From: Mastigamoeba balamuthi
Taxonomy: Eukaryota > Evosea > Mastigamoebida > Mastigamoebidae
Assembly: GCA_902651635.1 (NCBI GenBank)
Contig: CACRSC010000015.1
Location: forward strand, 1,055,115-1,119,114
Reading direction: 5' to 3'
DNA length: 64,000 nt
Part shown: positions 42,056 through 52,201 of the stretch, piece by piece
Layout: each line of letters starts with the position of its first letter
Position numbering within the stretch: the stretch's first letter is position 1
The notes under the pieces: generated by a model
Told to the model about the DNA's origin: nothing
The model's input: only the letters and a program-made list of their open reading frames with translations
The model's database searches: none
Position numbers and translations under genes: made by a program

Positions 42056-45000
42056 ATGGACGACCTCGACGACTGCGAGTCCTCCTCACCCCTCCCCCGC
42101 CGTATCCCGCCGCTCTCTCTGACAGGGGCAGGCGCCGCCCCCTCCCCCGTGCAGTGCTGGACTCTGTGCCGCGCCCTCTGAGCGCGCAGGCCCCCGACGA
42201 CGACTCGCTGATGGAGGGCGTGCCCCCGGCCGCCTCGGCCACCGTCGCCGCCTCCCTGGTCCCCTACGCGCCCCCGGCCGACTCGGAGCGCGCCCTCGAC
42301 GCCCTCGACCGCACCGCCGACCGCGTCGCGCGCTTCTACTGCGCCGACGTCGAGGGCCTCCCGCGCGCGCTCTCCGAGTCGGCGGCCGCCCGCGCCGCTG
42401 AGCTCGCCGGCGAGCAGAGCTCCGTGGCCCGCGTCGAGGAGGTCCTGGCCCGCGAGGAGCGCGCCACCTGGCGCCTCGTCGAGGCCGTCCAAGGTGCGCC
42501 GCCCCCCACTCGATCCCCGCGCCGCGCGCTCCGTTGTGTTGTCTGGTGACGTAATTGCCCGCGCGCGCCGCCCGCCGCCCGCGCCCGCGCTGCTCTGGAG
42601 CTGCTGGGGACAGAGGGGGGGGCAAACGTCCCGCCTTGAGGCAGTACACTTCCCCCCGGCGTCCGCCGCAGCAGCGGTCCCAGGGCAGCCCGTGTGTTGG
42701 GTGCCAAGTGCCGCGCCGCGATGACGTGGACCTGAGCGCGCCACGCTGAGATGGCCGCTCTGCTGACCCCCGCCGGTGCGTGTGTGCGCCGCGCAGAGCA
42801 CCGGGGAGCCAAGGGCGCGGAGCGCAAGGTGTGCGCGAGCGCCGACACGAGGTACGAGGGCGACGCGCTGTCGGACGCGCTGTGCTCGGACACGGCGCTG
42901 CGGGAGCTCCGGGCGGTCGTCGAGTGGCTCGAGTGGGAGGCCGAGGGCGACGCCTACGCCGACGCCGGAGAGCCCGCCGACTGGACCGCCTCGCTCGACT
43001 GCCCGCGCCAGACCTCGCTCGACCCCGATGCCCCCCTCGACGCCCTCCACGAGGACGACGCGGTGCGCTGCGCGCGCAGTCAATCCCTCCCAATTCAATT
43101 GAGATTCAATTATTTGGATTCCCCGCGCGCGGGCCACCGGCAGAAACGCGACGAGGAGCTGTGCAAGTCGATCTGGTCGCTGGTGAGGTGCGGGCAGATC
43201 GAGCGCGCGCAGGCGCTGTGCCGCGACTGCCGCCAGCCGTGGCGCGCGGCGCTGCTCTCGGGCTGCCGCATGCACGCGTCCGACGGCACCGGCAACCCGC
43301 GGCGCCGCGCGTGGCGCCGGGCCGTCCGCGCCGCGTGCGAGGCCGCGCGCAACAAGTGGGAGCGGGCGACGTACGGCGTGCTGTCGGGGCTGTGGGGCCA
43401 CGCGGTGCCCGTCTGCGCGTCGTGGCGCGACTGGGCGTGGGTGCTGCTGCGCGTCATGTACGACGCAGAGGCCGACAGGGCCGTCTCGCACCTCGGCGCC
43501 GCCCCCGACGGCGACTGCGACTACGCGGGGTGCCGCACCGACGCAGCGGCCTCCGGGGCCGACGGCTGCGACGAGCTCATGTCGAGCGTCGCGTGGGCGA
43601 GCTACGGCGAGGCGTTCCGCGTCGTCGAGTCGAGCGCCAGCCACGCGGTGCTCGCCGACCCGCACGCCCGCGCGTACCACAGGCTGCAGGAGATGCTCAT
43701 CGCCAAGCCTGAGGGCGAGCTGCTCGACTCGCTGCGCCGCTGGGCGCTCTCGGAGCCCCCGCGCACGGTGCGCTCGTCGTACGCGCTGCGCGTGGCGACG
43801 CACATCGCGCTCGTGCTGCTGCACGACAAGTTCGACGCCGAGGACGCCGCGGCCCGCGACGACGTGCCCGAGTCGGTCCTGCAACTGATCGAGGACTACG
43901 TCGCGCACCTCGTCGACGCGGGCAAGAACGACGTCGTCGCCCGCTACGCCTCGTTCCTCCCGGCCCCGCGCGCGACGGCCGTCTACGTCAAGTTCCTCTC
44001 GCGCCAGCGCGACCGCGACGAGCGCTACCGGCTGCTGGCGCTCGCAGAGGCCGCGGGGCTGCCGTCGCAGCCCATCGCCAAGGCCGCCGCGGAGGAGTCG
44101 GAGGCGGTGGCCGACGAGGAGTCGCGGGCCTGCGCGCCCAAGGACGCGGCGGTGGCCAACCCCCTCTGCGACCCCGCGGTGGCCGAGGCCAAGATCAGGT
44201 CCGTCGAGTGGCTCTGCTTCGACAAGTCGATGATCGTCGACGCGCTGCTGCAGGCCAACCGCACCACCCGCGAGTTCATCAGTTGCGTCTGCGCTCGCCC
44301 CCCTCTCCGAGCGCTGCTGGGCGGCCCTACTGACGCGCAGCTCCCTCTGTGGTGCCGCTGCAGAGGCTGGCAACCTGCAGGCGGCGGCGAAGCTCGTCGG
44401 GACGGAGCAGTGGAGAGGGCAGCTGCAGACGCTCCCCAAGGAGTTCCTCTTCCCCGAGTCGCTCACCTACACAGAGGACCCGGTACGGGTCGCAGGGGTG
44501 TGAGGGGGCCGGACGTCTGCTGTGGAGCAGTCTCCCTGTCAGCGGGCCTCTTTTTTCCTTCCAACTGAGACGCGAAAGCCGTTGAATTCAATTCGTCAGG
44601 GAATAATAGCCCTTCGCGGCCCTTCCCTCCGGCTGCGCGCCCTGTACTGCCCTCAGCGCTAACGCAGACCCCTTGACCCGCACAGAGCTACAAGAGCGTG
44701 CTGACGGAGAGGCTGAGCCTGCAGGCGTACGTCCTCGCGCACCTGTCGTACGACGAGTGGGCCGCGAACAACGCGCTGCCGCTGCCCCGGCCGTCGATGC
44801 AGCACAGGGGCACCGACGCGGCCTCGCGGCTCGTGTGGCGCAGGGAGAAGGACACGTACGACGTCGTCGCCCAGCAGTGGAAGGCCCGCGACGAGGACCT
44901 CGCCCACGCCGCCGAGACCAGCCTGCGCAACGCTCTCTGCTTCGCCCAGGGCTTCCTCAGCCTCCCCTCGTCCGACGACCACGGTGGGTCCCCGGTCCTC

Positions 45001-45365
45001 AGACTCAGATCTCTCCTGTTCCCTCTGCTGGGCCTCCTCACACGCGCTCGGTCGTTCGTTGCTGCAGAGTCGATCACGGAGCTCAGGATGGTCTGCGTGC
45101 CGCGCATGGTGAAGATGCTCCAGAACATCTACAGCAAGACCGGCAACACTGTCGAGTGGTGCGACACGCGCAGCACGACAGTCTACCGCGTCGGCAGGCG
45201 GCGGGGTTCTCACAGGCTTTTTTTTTGCTCTTGTGTGTTATGTGCAGTTCGGCGCTCCCGTTCCTGGTGGCGGAGGAGCCTCGCAACCTGCACGACGCGT
45301 TCGACAAGGAGGCGCTGCGGTCGTTCATCTCGGCGCACTGCGAGTTCCGCATCTCGCAACTATGA
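42056..45365 (+). CDS. NUP107: Nucleoporin Nup107/Nup84
   Basis: A subunit of the Y-complex scaffold of the nuclear pore. The start at 42056 gives MDDLDDCESSSPLPR and a 50-nt intron joins it to the next exon in phase. The diagnostic Nup84/107 block is clear: IWSLVRCGQIERAQALCRDC, QPWRAALLSG, then WRRAVRAACEAARNKWERAT and YGVLSGLWGH. Later, SVEWLCFDKSMIVDALLQAN and LVGTEQWRGQLQTLPKEFLF fit the C-terminal alpha-solenoid. Introns include a 300-nt one at about 42495-42798 and an in-frame AT-rich one near 43064-43143 that lacks stops. The last exon ends FISAHCEFRISQL at 45365. Length, about 850-900 residues, suits the family. Confidence 0.9.
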
Positions 45366-45740
45366 CGCACCGGGCTACGCGGGTCTCGCCCCCACCCACC
45401 ACCGGCTCCAGAGCAAACACGGGGTTTCCCCTGCGCACACGAGGGGGGTTGGGGTGGCCGCGATCAAGTTACAAGTCCACACTCTTTTTCTCCACAACTT
45501 GCGTGTTGCGGGCTTACCAGGGGTGGTGGGGTGGCCTGTGGAATCTCTCTGGCCGGGGGTGCGACACCGCTCGTACCTGGATGCCGGGGGGCGGAGGGAT
45601 CTCGCTCGAATAGAACATCTAGAGCAGCACGGGCGCGGGGTGCGGGCACTCAGTAGTACATCGATGTGGATTTCGATCAAACACACGAAAAACTCACCAA
45701 ACAGTACACAGTCGTTGCATAGTGTAAGTGCATTTTCGCA
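45366..45740. other. Intergenic region
   Basis: GC-rich then AT-richer DNA without a convincing gene. It contains the start of the first esterase promoter at its right end. Confidence 0.5.
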
Positions 45741-45749
45741 TGATGACGT
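45731..45749 (+). promoter_or_regulatory. Shared esterase promoter block
   Basis: CATTTTCGCATGATGACGT ends 65 nt before the ATG of esterase 1. The same words, TGCATTTTCG and TGATGACGT, lie at the same distance before esterase 2. TGATGACGT resembles a CRE/AP-1-type bZIP site. Confidence 0.5.
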
Positions 45750-45814
45750 GCGCGCGGTGTACAAAAGCGGTTGGTTGTTCAGGTTGTTAGGTATAATCGT
45801 ACAACAACACTCAG

Positions 45815-46747
45815 ATGCTCGGCAAGGCCGTTGTCGCGATCGTGCTTGCTGCCGCGGCGGTCGTTCAGGCCGACTGCGACCTGCCCTACGGCTGGTCCAA
45901 CGTCTTCGTCACCAACCGCCTCAAGCCCCGCCGCGCCCTCGTGTACCGCCCCAGGATGCAGTCCGAGTTCGCGCAGCCGCCTCTGTGGATCCACCTGCAC
46001 GGCATCACGATGGCCCCCGAGGACCACCTCTTCTTCTACAAGTTCCACGAGGTCGCCGAGCACCAGGGAGCTGGCTACATCATGGCGTTCCCCGAGGGAA
46101 TGCTGAGGTCGTGGGACACCGTCGGCAACGAGGACGTCGACTTCATGAAGGTCCTCGCCAAGCATCTGCAGGACAGGGGCTGCGGCAACCCCCAGCGCAC
46201 GTACCTGAGCGGGTTCTCGCTGGGCTCGTCCCTCGCGTTCACTGTGGGCTGCAGGGCTCCCGAAGTCTTCGCTGCCATGGGTGAGTATTGCCTCCTGCTT
46301 TTCGGTTATCTGAAATGGCTCTGTTGTGCAGCTCCGACCGCGCTGCCGAGGTGGGGCATGAACCTGCCCATGTGCACCCCCAAGCTGCCCATGTGGTACT
46401 GGTCGGGCACTCTCGACCCCGTCGGCAACCCCGGGGGCTACAGCGCCGAGATGTGCTACCAGTGGTGGGCCCAGCACAACGGCTGCAACGCCTTGGCATC
46501 GTCGCACGAGACCAAGAGGTACGGGCTCGCAATGGTGACGTGCAAGAAGGCCGCGTGCCAGAACCCCGCATACGAGACGAACGTGTGCATGTCGCAGCTC
46601 ACCAGCCACGCGGTACGCCACACAACCGTCATTACTTCCTCCTCGATGTCTCACTCACTGCTCTGTTGCTCGACGCAGTGGGTGTGGGGATCGGAGAGCA
46701 CCATCTGGGAGTTCTTCAAGAGGCACACCCTGGACCACTCGCAGTGA
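45815..46747 (+). CDS. Secreted PHB-depolymerase/feruloyl-esterase-like hydrolase 1
   Basis: The signal peptide MLGKAVVAIVLAAAAVVQA is followed by an alpha/beta hydrolase of the LpqC/feruloyl-esterase type. HLHGITMAPEDHLFFYKF is the oxyanion strand, TYLSGFSLGSSLAFTVGC carries the G-x-S-x-G nucleophile, YWSGTLDPVGNPGG the acid, and SHAWVWGSESTIWEFF the histidine region. Two introns lie at 46280-46331 and 46615-46678, both in phase. It is the first of three close tandem copies. It probably cleaves ester bonds in food-derived polymers outside the cell or in food vacuoles; the actual substrate cannot be told from sequence. AATAAA at 46782 follows the stop. Confidence 0.88.
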   Translation: MLGKAVVAIVLAAAAVVQADCDLPYGWSNVFVTNRLKPRRALVYRPRMQSEFAQPPLWIHLHGITMAPEDHLFFYKFHEVAEHQGAGYIMAFPEGMLRSWDTVGNEDVDFMKVLAKHLQDRGCGNPQRTYLSGFSLGSSLAFTVGCRAPEVFAAMGEYCLLLFGYLKWLCCAAPTALPRWGMNLPMCTPKLPMWYWSGTLDPVGNPGGYSAEMCYQWWAQHNGCNALASSHETKRYGLAMVTCKKAACQNPAYETNVCMSQLTSHAVRHTTVITSSSMSHSLLCCSTQWVWGSESTIWEFFKRHTLDHSQ

Positions 46748-46781
46748 TCAATCAGCTGAGTGACTCAGACACCTCCGTGCA

Positions 46782-46787
46782 AATAAA
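46782..46787 (+). terminator. AATAAA polyadenylation signal of esterase 1
   Basis: AATAAA lies 35 bases after the stop codon, in AT-rich DNA. Confidence 0.5.
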
Positions 46788-47310
46788 GAATGAGCCTTCT
46801 TCGGCCTGGTTCAAGAATCCCGCCTCCCTTCTCTTTGTACAATCAGGCCTTCCTTGACTGAAGGAGAGTCAGTCAACCGTAAGGCGAGAATGGTGCAATA
46901 GTAGTTTCAAACAAAACCCAAAGCAGTCTGTAATACGAATCTTGGGTACGCAGTGTGGACTCGCTGAATCTGGAAGATCATATTAAGGGGGGAAAACTGG
47001 GGGCTGCAACAATGGGCGGTCGGCCTCAACGAGAGGTCACAACACTCCTCACGGGGCTTCCCAGGCCTTGAGCGGCATCCTCTACGAAGGTTGCCTGATT
47101 CTCGCATACCACAGAACCCGACACCCTCTTTCCCGTGGCCACACTCACAGTACTCCACTGGCCGTGCCAATCTCAAGGCAATTAATGGTTCAGTTTTCTG
47201 ATCATTTCGGCTCGACTAAATCTCAGTGCACTGCGACCCGGCAACACCACGTTGTGGATTCCCCCTGTTTGAAAATCGTCCTCACTGGGCGAGCATCGTT
47301 GTGCACACAC
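46788..47310. other. Intergenic region
   Basis: No gene or repeat is seen. Confidence 0.5.
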
Positions 47311-47330
47311 TGCATTTTCGTTGATGACGT
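47311..47330 (+). promoter_or_regulatory. Shared esterase promoter block
   Basis: TGCATTTTCGTTGATGACGT ends 65 nt before the ATG of esterase 2 and matches the block upstream of esterase 1. Confidence 0.5.
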
Positions 47331-47395
47331 AAATGCGCATGGCTGATCAAAACCGGGTGTTCGACTACCATACAATCACAATACATTTGCCTCAT

Positions 47396-48330
47396 ATGTG
47401 CTCCAAGACCGTGTCTGCTCTGGTGCTGGCTCTCGCCGCATGCGTGCTAGGTGACTGCGACCTGCCCTATGGCTGGTCCAACGTCATCGTCACCAGCCAC
47501 CTCAAGCCCCGCCGCGCCCTCGTGTACCGCCCTCACACGCAGTCCGAGTTCGCTCAGCCGCCCCTGTGGATCCACCTGCACGGCATCACGATGGCCCCCG
47601 AGGACCACCACTTCCTCTACAAGTTCCACCAGGTCGCCGAGCAGCAGGGCGCGGGCTTCATCATGGCGTTCCCCGAGGGCATGATGAGGTCGTGGGACAC
47701 GATGGGCAACGAGGACGTCGACTTCATGAAGGTCCTCGCCAAGAACCTGCAGGACAGGGGCTGCGGCAACCCCCAGCGCACTTACCTGAGCGGGTTCTCG
47801 CTGGGCTCGTCCCTCGCGTTCACTGTGGGCTGCAGGGCTCCCGAAGTCTTCGCTGCAATCGGTAGGTTCAGTCCCGATCCTCTTTCCCGAGAATAACTAA
47901 CAGTGTATGTGTGAAGCTCCGACTGCGCTGCCGAGGTGGGGTTTCAACCTGCCCATGTGCACCCCCAAGCTGCCCATGTGGTACTGGTCGGGCACTCTCG
48001 ACCCCATCGGCAACCCTGGGGGCTACAGCGCCGAGATGTGCTACCAGTGGTGGGCCCAGCACAACGGCTGCAACGCTGCCGGGGCGTCGCAAGAGACGAT
48101 GAGGCTCGGCTTGGCAATGGTGACGTGCAAGAAGGCCTCGTGCCAGAACCCCGCATACGAGACGAACGTGTGCATGTCGCAGCTCACCAGCCACGCGGTA
48201 CGCCACACAACCGACGTTACTGCCTCCTCGATGTCTAACAGCTCGGTGGTGCGACGGACAGTGGGTGTGGGGATCGGAGAGCACCATCTGGGAGTTCTTC
48301 AAGAGGCACACCCTGGACCACTCTCAGTGA
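47396..48330 (+). CDS. Secreted PHB-depolymerase/feruloyl-esterase-like hydrolase 2
   Basis: A close tandem copy of esterase 1, with the signal peptide MCSKTVSALVLALAACVLG. The nucleophile (GFSLGSS), acid (GTLDPIGNPGG) and C-terminal WEFFKRH block are unchanged. Introns occupy the same two positions as in esterase 1, the first at about 47862-47917 and the second at about 48200-48261. Their sequences are diverged, except that the second intron begins with the same bases in both genes. Two stretches of the exons are almost identical between the copies, which suggests gene conversion. It ends in LDHSQ, without a GPI tail, so it is probably soluble and secreted. Confidence 0.88.
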
Positions 48331-49195
48331 GCGAGGCCTGCTTCGTCTTGAACGCACCGCAAGAGTGCGGGCTCCAGAAATTGAATGCATGTCCAGCAAA
48401 CTGGCTTCCATTTGTTTCAAGCCGCCTGTGTGCCCTCTAGCCCACTATTCCCGGCAGGCTTCCTTGACATCGACAGTGCTGCACGCGGCACCATTATCGA
48501 GGAGAGCGGGGGGGGGTGAAGGTCGGCTTGTCTGACGGCCCGAACCGCGTGCTTGTTTGGACAACGGCCGTTGTGAGAGAGATCCCTGTCATAACAGAAC
48601 GGTGTGAATACCCGAATACCGCCAAGGGCAAGGGAGAAAGGGAGAAAACCACAGAGGCAACATGATCGAGGCGCCCGATAACTACCGGCTCTCACCAGTT
48701 GACGGGTGTCGCGCGAGGTGCCTTGTTGCAGCCCAAGTGTGGCGCCGTGACGCAACCCGCACCGAGGATCCCCTGACGATGAGGAGCACCCAAGGTAGAC
48801 ACGGCAACGTGTGTTACATCTGCAGACCCTCTGCAGCAGCCTCTCTCCTCTTGGTTCTCGTGCGCGTGTGCTGATTTCCTCCCTCGGTGGCCCACACCCT
48901 CGCAAAGCCCAACGGAGCTCTTCCTGGAGTGTGCACGTCGCACTGAACAACGGACACTAAATTTCGTTCAACTGTGGTTTTCCAATACTGCCCCGAGAAA
49001 TACGCGAGATTGGATCCCCGGTGCTTGTCAGGCACGCTTTGCTCTACGTGTGCACGGAGCGCGCGGGCGTGCCCGGCACGCCGATTCCACACAAAGTGGG
49101 GCAGCACAAGTCTCTCACGGTTTTTCACAACGGCCTTTCCGAAAAGCAGCTCAAGATGGGCACACTCGTTGCAAGCTGCACTGTATCTTTCCCCC
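48331..49195. other. Intergenic region
   Basis: About 860 bases with only short random-looking frames. There is a G-run near 48510. No promoter block shared with the other esterases was found. Confidence 0.5.
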
Positions 49196-49205
49196 GCTTA
49201 TAAGC
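49196..49205 (+). promoter_or_regulatory. TATA-like box of esterase 3
   Basis: GCTTATAAGC lies about 60 bases before the ATG at 49262, a plausible TATA box. The other two esterases lack it and have the TGATGACGT block instead. Confidence 0.35.
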
Positions 49206-49261
49206 GTCGTCAGCACCGGTTTTTCTACACAACATAAACAACTACCGATCCACCGCTCGCC

Positions 49262-50264
49262 ATGTGCAGCACCAAGGCACTGCTCCTTCTGGCGGCGCTG
49301 CTTGCCGCCGCGGAGGTAGTCCAGGCCGACTGCGACCTGCCCTACGGCTGGTCCAACGTCTTCGTCACCAACCGCCTCAAGCCCCGCCGCGCCCTCGTGT
49401 ACCGCCCCAGGATGCAGTCCGAGTTCGGGACGCCGTCCCTGTGGGTCCACCTGCACGGCATCACGATGGCCCCCGAGGACCACCTCTTCTTCTACAAGTT
49501 CCACAAGGTCGCCGAGCAGCAGGGCGCGGGCTTCATCATGGCGTTCCCCGAGGGCATGATGAGGTACTGGGACACCGTCGGCAACGAGGACGTCGACTTC
49601 ATGAAGGTCCTCGCCAAGTATATGCAGAACAGGGGCTGCGCCGACCCGCAGCGCACGTACCTGAGCGGGTTCTCGCTGGGCTCGTCCCTCACGTGGACCG
49701 TCGGGTGCAGGGCTCCCGGAGTCTTCGCTGCCTTGGGTGCGTCCCCCGCACGAATTCGCATGCGTGTTCTCATCTCACTCTTCTTCAGCTCCGACCGCGC
49801 TGCCGAGGTGGGGAACCAACCTGCCCATGTGCAGGCCGAAGGTCCCGGCGTGGTACTGGGCAGGGTCGCTGGACCCCATCGGCAACCCGGGCTACGTGAG
49901 CGCCGAGATGTGCTTCCAGTGGTGGGCCCAGCACAACGGCTGCGACGGCCTGAGGGCCGAGCAGGAGACGATGACCCTCAACTTTGCCATGGTCAAGTGC
50001 AAGAAGGCCATCTGCCCCGACAAGGCCTACGAGACGAACTTCTGCATGTCGCAGTTCACCAGCCACGCGTGGGTCTGGGGCTCCGAGTCGCACATCTGGG
50101 AGTTCTTCAAGAGGCACACGCTCAACATGGTGGGCATGGTCGACAACGCCACTGACATCACCGACGGCACCACCATCCCGGAGGGCAGCCGCAGCGGTGC
50201 ACCCGCAACCGCGGCAGCCGGAGCCCTCGGACTCGCTGCTTCGCTGCTTGCGACTGTATTCTGA
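49262..50264 (+). CDS. PHB-depolymerase/feruloyl-esterase-like hydrolase 3, GPI-anchored
   Basis: The third tandem copy, with the signal peptide MCSTKALLLLAALLAAAEVV. The catalytic blocks are the same (GFSLGSS, GSLDPIGNPGY, SHAWVWGSES). It differs in two ways. The second intron of copies 1 and 2 is absent, so SHA and WVWG are continuous in the DNA. It also has a 50-residue extension with a small-residue spacer and a hydrophobic end (AAAGALGLAASLLATVF) that fits a GPI signal, so this copy is likely tethered to the cell surface. The first intron remains at about 49736-49789. AATAAA follows at 50385. Confidence 0.88.
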
Positions 50265-50804
50265 GCAAATCGCTCACACCCCACTCTCTAGGGAGAGGGA
50301 GTCAAACATGAAAATACAAATGATTGTCTACCATGCCACGAGACCCAACCGAAGATTCATCTAACGGGCCCTGTGTACCTTTCAAATAAAGGGTGTATTG
50401 GCACAACGCATAGAAATGCAGACATATTCCCACTCTCGGGATAAGCTTGTGGTGGGGAACATCGGTGGCATTTGCATCGTCAGTCGGTGACTGCAAGCGA
50501 AACGGACTCTGCCAGTCGACACTTCCGACATGCCCAAGACCTTCCAACGCACGCTTGCGATATGTGGCGAACTGAGTGACCTCGTAGTCACATCAGAATC
50601 CAACTTTACGTCTCGTTCGGGCCCTGCCAGGAGAGAATGTGCTGAAAAACGTCACCACGCCATCGCCAACGACGTGTACCTCGTGGTGTGGTGTCATCAT
50701 CACTCAGACACCTGACTGCGGGTAGGTCGGGTCACCTTCCGCAAACCACCTTGTGGTCTCGCTGTTGGAGGACAGCGAGACCAGTCACTGTGCGCGCGGT
50801 TGTA
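50265..50804. other. Intergenic region between convergent genes
   Basis: The AATAAA at 50385-50390 serves esterase 3. No further gene is seen. Confidence 0.5.
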
Positions 50805-52076
50805 TCACTCGAGTTCAGTGTTCCTCGTGCCAGGTGGATTACGAAGGGCGGCGGAGCAGCGCTGAAAGACGAGTGTGCACAGGGTCGCCTCGATTCCGAG
50901 CCTCGCCGACCCGCTCGACAGCGTGTGCCTGTACCCGTTCCGCACGAGCTCGGCCACGAAGTCTCTGTCCGCCCCGATGAAGTTGAACCCCGGCACGCCG
51001 CCTTCCAGCGTGTGCTCCTCCTCCCTGGCCGGCGTGCACCTCACCCCTCCCGGGGCGTTGCACATCCTGTGGCAGAACAGCGGCAGGCGCCAGAGCTCGT
51101 ACTGCCACGTGAAGGCCGTGTCGAGGCTCACGCCGAGCAGTATGTACGAGACGCACGGCACCGCGGACGCCGCGGCGAGGAATCCGTGCACGAGGTCGGC
51201 AACGGAGACCTCGCTCCCCTCGGCGGGCCACGGGCTCTGGAACCAGACAGCGCAGTGCTCCCTCTGCGCCCCCAGGGCGCCCTCAATCGCCCGCGGGTCC
51301 CTGATGCGGCGGCTGATGAGTGATCGCCCGCGGGGGCCTGGGAGGATACCTTGCATCCACCCTGTGGACAGGCCTGCCTGCGTACTCGTGCTCTTCGTCG
51401 TAGCACGACATGACGACCCCCGACCAGCTGCAAGAAGGCGCGTGAGCCTGCTATCGAGGGCAAGGGGGCGGCAGGGGGCAGTACTCTGGGTCCTCCGGCG
51501 TTCCTCTGGCCACGGCGAGCGCTCGGGAGAACGTGTGGTTGGGCGACTCGCCGACGACGAGCACCGGCAGGCGCTGGTCCACCATCAGCGCGTGCAGGAC
51601 AGGCAGGCTCAGCACGCAGTCGCTCCCCGCCTCGGTGTTGTAGAACTCTCCGAAATACTGTCGCCCCCCGCGAGATCCAGTGGGGTCAGCGTGGGAGTGC
51701 TGCTGTGGCTTGCAGGCAGGGTGGGGCGGACGTGTGGGTCCGCTGGCAGAGAGGCTGGGCCGACTGTGTGGGCATCGGGACGGGGGCGCTCCTCTCCGCA
51801 GGCCGAGTGCCTGCGAGCGAACCACAGGCCCGAGTGGAACAGGAGGTTCCTCTGGCCCCTCCTGCTGATCCCCAGCTGCGCGGCCACGTCGACGACGATC
51901 TCTGCTGCAGGCCTGGCGTGGCGTGGCACGACGGTGGCCCTCTGCAGCTCGCCGCTGCTGCGGTGCTCGAGGAGAAGGGCTCGGATCTCGCGCACCCGCG
52001 CGGAATCGGCACCGGCAGAGCGCTCCAGGCCGTCCAGGAGCTCGAGAGCGCGAGCAAGAGCGCTCTCTGCCTCCAT
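50805..52076 (-). CDS. DUF2431/BMT5-like Rossmann-fold methyltransferase
   Basis: The start at 52076 gives MEAESALARALELLDGLERS. A central exon reads LPVLVVGESPNHTFSRALAV, close to the 'ILxVGEGxFSFSxALA' SAM-binding opening of DUF2431 rRNA methyltransferases. The next exon has VVMSCYDEEHEY, matching 'VxATSYD'. A later block (HCAVWFQSPWPAEGSEVSVA) sits where 'FDxIxFNFPHxG' is expected, and WQYELWRLP where the final W/Y strand is. The known family members methylate uridine in large-subunit rRNA. The FNFPH block is clearly altered, so substrate or activity may differ. Introns near 51690-51810, 51440-51490 and 51330-51360 are only approximately placed. It is divergent from the ARM/UBR gene, 125 bases away. 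Confidence 0.6.
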
Positions 52077-52201
52077 CAGTCCCCAGAGCGCAGAGATATT
52101 TCAAAAAACTGATATGTTCCGGATTTGTTTCTGAATATTTTGGCGGGAAGTATCTCCTGGCGTCACTATCTTATCTGCGCGCTCTCTGCGGGTCTTGTCG
52201 C
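52077..52201. promoter_or_regulatory. Bidirectional promoter between methyltransferase and ARM/UBR genes
   Basis: Only 125 bases separate the two start codons. AAATATC on the methyltransferase strand lies at 52095-52101, 19 nt from its ATG. A second AT-rich patch (TGAATATTTTGGCGGG) is 60-75 nt from the ARM/UBR ATG; TTTTGGCGGG resembles an E2F site. Confidence 0.55.

Noticed and set aside
43064-43143. Species-specific insertion in Nup107
   Set aside because: The AT-rich stretch is better read as an in-frame intron with GT and AG ends.
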